33,850 nt of DNA from Martinezella rhizogenes (GTDB lineage Bacteria; Pseudomonadota; Alphaproteobacteria; Rhizobiales; Rhizobiaceae): assembly GCF_027460065.1 (NCBI RefSeq), contig NZ_JAPYZZ010000027.1:1-33850 (forward strand), written 5' to 3'. The first letter of the stretch is position 1; each line of letters starts with the position of its first letter. Under the pieces are notes generated by a model. It saw only the letters and a list, made by a program, of their open reading frames with translations. It was not told where the DNA came from and did not search any database. Shown here one piece after another: positions 30,425-33,850 of this stretch. Both the position numbers and the translations under genes were made by a program.

Positions 30425-30973
30425 ATGACGTTTTTATTGGCCGTTTCGCGCGCCATTGATGCTGCCAATTCAGCCATTGGCAAAGCCATTTCCTGGCTGC
30501 TTCTTGCAGCCATTTTCATCAGCGCCATCAATGCCATCATGCGCAAGGCGTTTTCCATGAGCTCGAACGCCTGGCTCGAGTCGCAATGGTATCTGTTTTC
30601 TGCGGTCTTTCTGATCGCTGCCGCCTACACGCTTCTGAACAACGAGCATGTGAAGGTCGATCTGGTCTATGGCAATCTTCCGCGCAAAGGGCAGCTATGG
30701 GTCGACATTCTCGGGACGATTTTCTTTCTCATGCCTTTCTGCCTCATCACGGTTTATCTCTCCTGGCCAGTGTTCCTGCAGAAATTTGCCTCCGGTGAAG
30801 TATCGAACAATACGGGCGGCCTCATCCAGTGGCCGGTCTGGGCGCTGATACCGATCGGCTTCAGCCTGCTCGCCCTGCAGGGCCTTTCGGAACTCATCAA
30901 GCGCGTCGCCATCCTGCGCGGCGATATTCCTGATCCGGTTGCAGCGGCGGATGCCGAAGCGGCAATGCTCTGA
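30425..30973 (+). CDS. TRAP transporter small permease (DctQ type)
   Basis: A 182-aa membrane protein with four transmembrane segments (LLLAAIFISAINAIMRKAF, WYLFSAVFLIAAAYTLL, ILGTIFFLMPFCLITVYL, ALIPIGFSLLALQGLSELI), the DctQ layout. The start at 30425 has GGGGAGG upstream and removes a 40-residue non-conserved extension. It works with the large permease encoded 17 bases later and the binding protein to import an organic acid using the sodium gradient. Confidence 0.93.
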   Translation: MTFLLAVSRAIDAANSAIGKAISWLLLAAIFISAINAIMRKAFSMSSNAWLESQWYLFSAVFLIAAAYTLLNNEHVKVDLVYGNLPRKGQLWVDILGTIFFLMPFCLITVYLSWPVFLQKFASGEVSNNTGGLIQWPVWALIPIGFSLLALQGLSELIKRVAILRGDIPDPVAAADAEAAML

Positions 30974-30989
30974 TCGAAGGAAAACAACA

Positions 30990-32495
30990 ATGGCATTCAT
31001 TGCGGAAAATCTCGCCCCGATCATGTTCGCGGCGCTCATCATCGTGCTGCTGCTGGGCTATCCGGTGGCCTTTGCTCTCGCCTTCGTCGGCTTTTTCTTC
31101 GGTTTCATCGGGATCGAACTCGGCCTCTTGCCGGCAACCCTGTTCCAGGCCATCCCCGATCGCATATTCGGCCAGATGTCGAACGAAACACTCCTGGCCA
31201 TACCGTTCTTCACCTTCATGGGACTGATCCTTGAAAAGAGCGGCATGGCGGAAGACCTCCTCGATACGATCGGCCAGCTGTTTGGACCGGTGCGCGGCGG
31301 CATCGCCTTTGCGGTGATTTTTGTCGGCGCTATTCTGGCGGCCACGACAGGCGTTGTTGCCGCCTCGGTCATTTCGATGGGTCTCATCTCGCTGCCGATC
31401 ATGCTGCGGTATGGTTACGACCGCAAAATCGCCGCCGGCACGATTGCGGCCTCCGGCACACTGGCGCAGATCATACCGCCAAGCCTCGTCTTGATCGTGC
31501 TGGCAGACCAGCTCGGCCGCTCTGTGGGTGACATGTACAAGGGCGCCCTCGTTCCGGGTCTCATGCTTGTCGGAGCCTATACGCTCTACATCATCGTGAC
31601 CTCGATCATCAGCCCGGCAAAGGTGCCTGCCCTGCCATTGGAGGCCCGGACCCTGCGCGGCAGCAAATTGCTGCTGAAGGTCATCACCTCGCTCGTGCCG
31701 CCGCTGGTATTGATATTCCTCGTACTCGGCACGATCTTCCTCGGCATCGCCACGCCCACGGAAGGCGGCGCCATGGGTGCGGTGGGCGCTCTCGCCCTGG
31801 CGCTTGCCAACCGCAAGCTCAATTTCGGCCTCGTCCAGCAGTCGCTTTACGCCACGGCGAAGTTGTCGTCCTTCGTACTGCTCATCCTGCTCGGCGCGCG
31901 CGTCTTCTCATTGACCTTCTATGGCGTGAATGGCCATGTCTGGGTCGAGCATCTGATGACATCGGTTCCGGGCGGCGAGATCGGCTTCCTGATCGTCGCC
32001 AACCTGCTGGTGTTCTTCCTGGCCTTCTTCCTCGATTATTTCGAGCTGGCCTTCATCATCATCCCGCTTCTGGCTCCGGTCGCCGATGCCCTTGGCATTG
32101 ATCTCATCTGGTTCGGCGTCATGCTGGCGGTCAACATGCAGACCTCTTTCATGCATCCGCCCTTCGGTTTTTCGCTGTTCTTTCTGCGGTCCGTTGCGCC
32201 GACACGCGCCTACAGGGATCGCATCACCGGACAGACGATCCAGCCGGTCACCTCGAGCCAGATCTATCTCGGCGCCATTCCCTATCTCTTCATCCAGCTC
32301 GCCATGGTCATCATCATCATCGCCTTCCCGGGCATCGTGATGCACTACAAGTCAGGCGCCAAACAGGCCGATCCCTCCGCCGTTCATATCAACGTACCCA
32401 TGCCCGGTGCAGGGACGGACGCCGATCCTTTCGCCAATCCGTTCCTTGCGCCCGGCAACACCGCGCCGAGCTTCGGCAAGCCAAGCACACCGTGA
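30990..32495 (+). CDS. TRAP transporter large permease (DctM type)
   Basis: A 501-aa membrane protein with the DctM repeats. Recognisable blocks are LLGYPVAFALAFVGFFFG, AIPFFTFMGLILEKSGMA, GAILAATTGVVAASVISMG, SGTLAQIIPPSLVLIVLADQ and IATPTEGGAMGAVGALALAL. It is longer than the common form of about 430 residues and ends in a Pro/Gly-rich tail (about 455-501), as I recall for the TakM-type group. AAGGA precedes the ATG at 30990. It is the transport channel of the system. Confidence 0.95.
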   Translation: MAFIAENLAPIMFAALIIVLLLGYPVAFALAFVGFFFGFIGIELGLLPATLFQAIPDRIFGQMSNETLLAIPFFTFMGLILEKSGMAEDLLDTIGQLFGPVRGGIAFAVIFVGAILAATTGVVAASVISMGLISLPIMLRYGYDRKIAAGTIAASGTLAQIIPPSLVLIVLADQLGRSVGDMYKGALVPGLMLVGAYTLYIIVTSIISPAKVPALPLEARTLRGSKLLLKVITSLVPPLVLIFLVLGTIFLGIATPTEGGAMGAVGALALALANRKLNFGLVQQSLYATAKLSSFVLLILLGARVFSLTFYGVNGHVWVEHLMTSVPGGEIGFLIVANLLVFFLAFFLDYFELAFIIIPLLAPVADALGIDLIWFGVMLAVNMQTSFMHPPFGFSLFFLRSVAPTRAYRDRITGQTIQPVTSSQIYLGAIPYLFIQLAMVIIIIAFPGIVMHYKSGAKQADPSAVHINVPMPGAGTDADPFANPFLAPGNTAPSFGKPSTP

Positions 32496-32576
32496 CAACC
32501 GGCCGGGCGCGCAAGCGCCCGCCGCAAACCATCGACGCATCGGACGTCGCTCATATTCAACAGGAGGAGGTAACCC

Positions 32577-33689
32577 ATGAAGGACAATCCAGGCCGCAGA
32601 CAATTCTTGTCGGGCGGTGTGCTTGCGGGGGCGGCAGCTGCTGCTTCGACGCTTGCGACACCGGCCATAGCCCAGTCATCGCCAACCGTTCGCTGGCGTC
32701 TGACATCAGGTTTCCCGAACAATCTGGATACGATTTACGGCGGCGCCGTTGTCATGGCCAACGCCCTGAGGGCCATTACGGGTGGCAAGTTCGACATCCA
32801 GGTCTTTCAGGCCGGAGAAATCGTTCCCGGAACCCAGGCCATCGACGCCGTAAAGGCCAATACCGTCGAAATTTCCCATACCTGCGGATATTATTTCACG
32901 GGCAAGGACCCGACATTCGCGATCGGCTCAACCATCCCCTTCGGCCTGAACGCCCGCCAGCAGAATGCATGGCTTTACCATGGCGGCGGCAACGAGGCCT
33001 ATAATGAATTCCTGTCCGACTACGGCGTCATCGGCATTCCCGGCGGTGCGACGGGCGCCCAGATGGGCGGCTGGTATCGCAAGGAAATCAAGAGCATCGA
33101 GGATATCAAGGGCCTCAAGATGCGTATTGCCGGCGTTGCGGGACAGGTGCTCGCCAAGCTTGGCGCCGTGCCGCAGCAGCTTCCCGGCGGCGACATTTAT
33201 CCGGCACTGGAACGCGGCACCATTGACGCCGCGGAATGGGTCGGTCCCTATGACGACGAAAAGCTCGGCTTCTACCAGATCGCGCCCTATTATTATTATC
33301 CGGCCTTCTGGGAGGGTGGCCTGACGATCCACTTCTTCGTCAACAAGGACCAATATGCGGCCCTGCCCGACGAATACAAGGCAGCACTCGATACCGCCTG
33401 CAAGGCCGCCAACATCAACATGCAGGCGCTCTACGACGTCAAGAACAAGGATGCGATCCGCTCGCTGGTTTCCAAGGGCACGCAGCTTCGTCCGCTGCCC
33501 CGGGATGTGCTCGACGCCGCCTACAAGGCAACCTTCGAGCTCTATGACGAGTACGCCCAAAAGCACCCCGCATGGGCCAAGATCTATCCCGGCTGGAAGA
33601 AGTTCCGCGACGAGAGTTATGAGTGGTTCCGCGTCGCCGAATATACCTATGATAGCTACGGCTATGCGATGCAGACAGCCGGTAAATAA
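32577..33689 (+). CDS. TRAP transporter solute-binding protein, TakP-like
   Basis: A 370-aa precursor with a twin-arginine signal (GRRQFLSGGVLAGAA, cleavage near AIAQSS), so it is exported folded. The mature protein matches the TakP/DctP layout: SGFPNNLDTIYGGAVVMANA, GEIVPGTQAIDAVKANTVEI, IPFGLNARQQNAWLYHGGG, then IAGVAGQVLAKLGAVPQQLP with the substrate-gripping Arg, and AAEWVGPYDDEKLGF. TakP-type proteins bind 2-oxo acids such as pyruvate together with sodium; the same is likely here but not certain. A very strong AGGAGGAGG precedes the ATG, fitting the high amounts of binding protein needed. Confidence 0.93.
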   Translation: MKDNPGRRQFLSGGVLAGAAAAASTLATPAIAQSSPTVRWRLTSGFPNNLDTIYGGAVVMANALRAITGGKFDIQVFQAGEIVPGTQAIDAVKANTVEISHTCGYYFTGKDPTFAIGSTIPFGLNARQQNAWLYHGGGNEAYNEFLSDYGVIGIPGGATGAQMGGWYRKEIKSIEDIKGLKMRIAGVAGQVLAKLGAVPQQLPGGDIYPALERGTIDAAEWVGPYDDEKLGFYQIAPYYYYPAFWEGGLTIHFFVNKDQYAALPDEYKAALDTACKAANINMQALYDVKNKDAIRSLVSKGTQLRPLPRDVLDAAYKATFELYDEYAQKHPAWAKIYPGWKKFRDESYEWFRVAEYTYDSYGYAMQTAGK

Positions 33690-33707
33690 GCTGACATGAC
33701 TTTTACC

Positions 33708-33739
33708 GAGGCCCCGGATGGCGACATTCGCGGGGCCTC
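33708..33739. terminator. Stem-loop between the TRAP operon and the convergent regulator
   Basis: GAGGCCCCG (33708-33716) and CGGGGCCTC (33731-33739) form a perfect 9-bp GC-rich stem with a 14-base loop. There is no long T-run on the plus side; on the minus side TCGGTAAAAGTC follows, also without one. Its place between two convergent stops supports a terminator or 3'-end stabiliser. Confidence 0.55.
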
Positions 33740-33751
33740 GATCCGGTCCCG

Positions 33752-33850
33752 CTATTCCTTGATGAGCCCGTTGTCTATCGCATAGCGAATGAGACCGGCG
33801 GTCGTCGCAATATCCAGTTTCCGCTTGATGTTCTTGCGGTGGGTTTCCAT
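33752..33850 (-). CDS. LuxR/NarL-family response regulator, C-terminal end (partial)
   Basis: The window ends inside this gene. The 32 visible residues (METHRKNIKRKLDIATTAGL, then IRYAIDNGLIKE) are the recognition helix and last helix of a LuxR-type helix-turn-helix: the usual motif is S-x-x-T-V-E-T-H-R-x-N-I. It is convergent with the TRAP operon and may regulate it, as NarL-type two-component regulators often sit beside TRAP genes. The rest of the protein is outside the window. Confidence 0.85.
   Translation of the reverse strand: METHRKNIKRKLDIATTAGLIRYAIDNGLIKE

Noticed and set aside
32928..33566. 212-aa minus-strand ORF inside the binding-protein gene
   Set aside because: Antisense shadow of a clearly coding TRAP binding-protein gene.
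1..33850. CRISPR arrays, tRNA and rRNA genes, phage structural genes, T6SS structural (tss) genes
   Set aside because: Looked for and not seen. Repeats in the window are few and not regularly spaced as in CRISPR; no cloverleaf or rRNA-like conserved stretch was recognised; only vgrG, PAAR and adaptor genes of the T6SS are present.

Overview
The window reads as one end of a replicon from a biovar 1 Agrobacterium (Rhizobiaceae), most likely the subtelomeric end of the linear second chromosome. It opens with two tandem copies of a perfect 78-bp palindrome centred on ATATCATGATAT. From memory this centre matches the target of the Agrobacterium protelomerase TelA, which makes covalently closed hairpin chromosome ends. 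The Ti-plasmid-type oriT/TraA, the orphan VgrG island and the many IS remnants fit the same host. No rRNA, tRNA or CRISPR array was seen.

Layout. 1-620: telomeric palindromes, then AT-rich DNA with 30-bp-phased repeats. 0.6-5.1 kb: small accessory genes, namely a TumE/TumA-like toxin-antitoxin pair, a HigB/HigA-like pair sitting between two 59-bp direct repeats, a lipoprotein, a 242-aa orphan, and a ribbon-helix-helix regulator with a DUF7674-like partner behind a nested operator. 5.2-8.8 kb: an IS5 remnant, then a complete IS66-family element (5367-8818) flanked by a perfect 8-bp target duplication and carrying a C-terminally truncated serine recombinase as a passenger. 8.8-10.6 kb: a secreted trypsin-like protease with SH3 and SPOR-like regions and a small exported partner. 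11.0-14.8 kb: a mobilisation module with a TraC/MobC-like protein, an oriT containing an RSF1010/Ti-type nic motif, and a 1084-aa TraA relaxase-helicase. 14.9-16.0 kb: an Xre/RES toxin-antitoxin pair under a 13-bp-arm palindrome. 16.0-17.6 kb: gene wreckage (an IS4 fragment fused to an ABC-exporter 3' end, and toxin/immunity-like tails).

17.6-24.1 kb, minus strand: a tightly overlapping operon of vgrG, an exported protein, a 347-aa unknown, PAAR, a DUF4123 adaptor, a small effector and a putative immunity protein. It looks like a self-contained type VI secretion effector module with no structural tss genes nearby, so it would depend on an apparatus encoded elsewhere. A double AP2-like DNA-binding protein is divergent from vgrG. 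25.2-30.1 kb: an exported orphan, a complete ABC exporter (intact relative of the 16-kb fragment), a propeller-like protein and a DUF6714-like protein. 30.4-33.7 kb, plus strand: a TakP-type TRAP transporter operon (small permease, large permease, Tat-exported binding protein), followed by the 3' end of a convergent LuxR/NarL-type regulator. The TRAP operon looks like settled chromosome; nearly everything to its left is accessory.

The best candidates for something undescribed are the tandem telomere target, the effector/immunity pair with the two unknown proteins locked into the vgrG operon, and the recombinase-carrying IS66 element.
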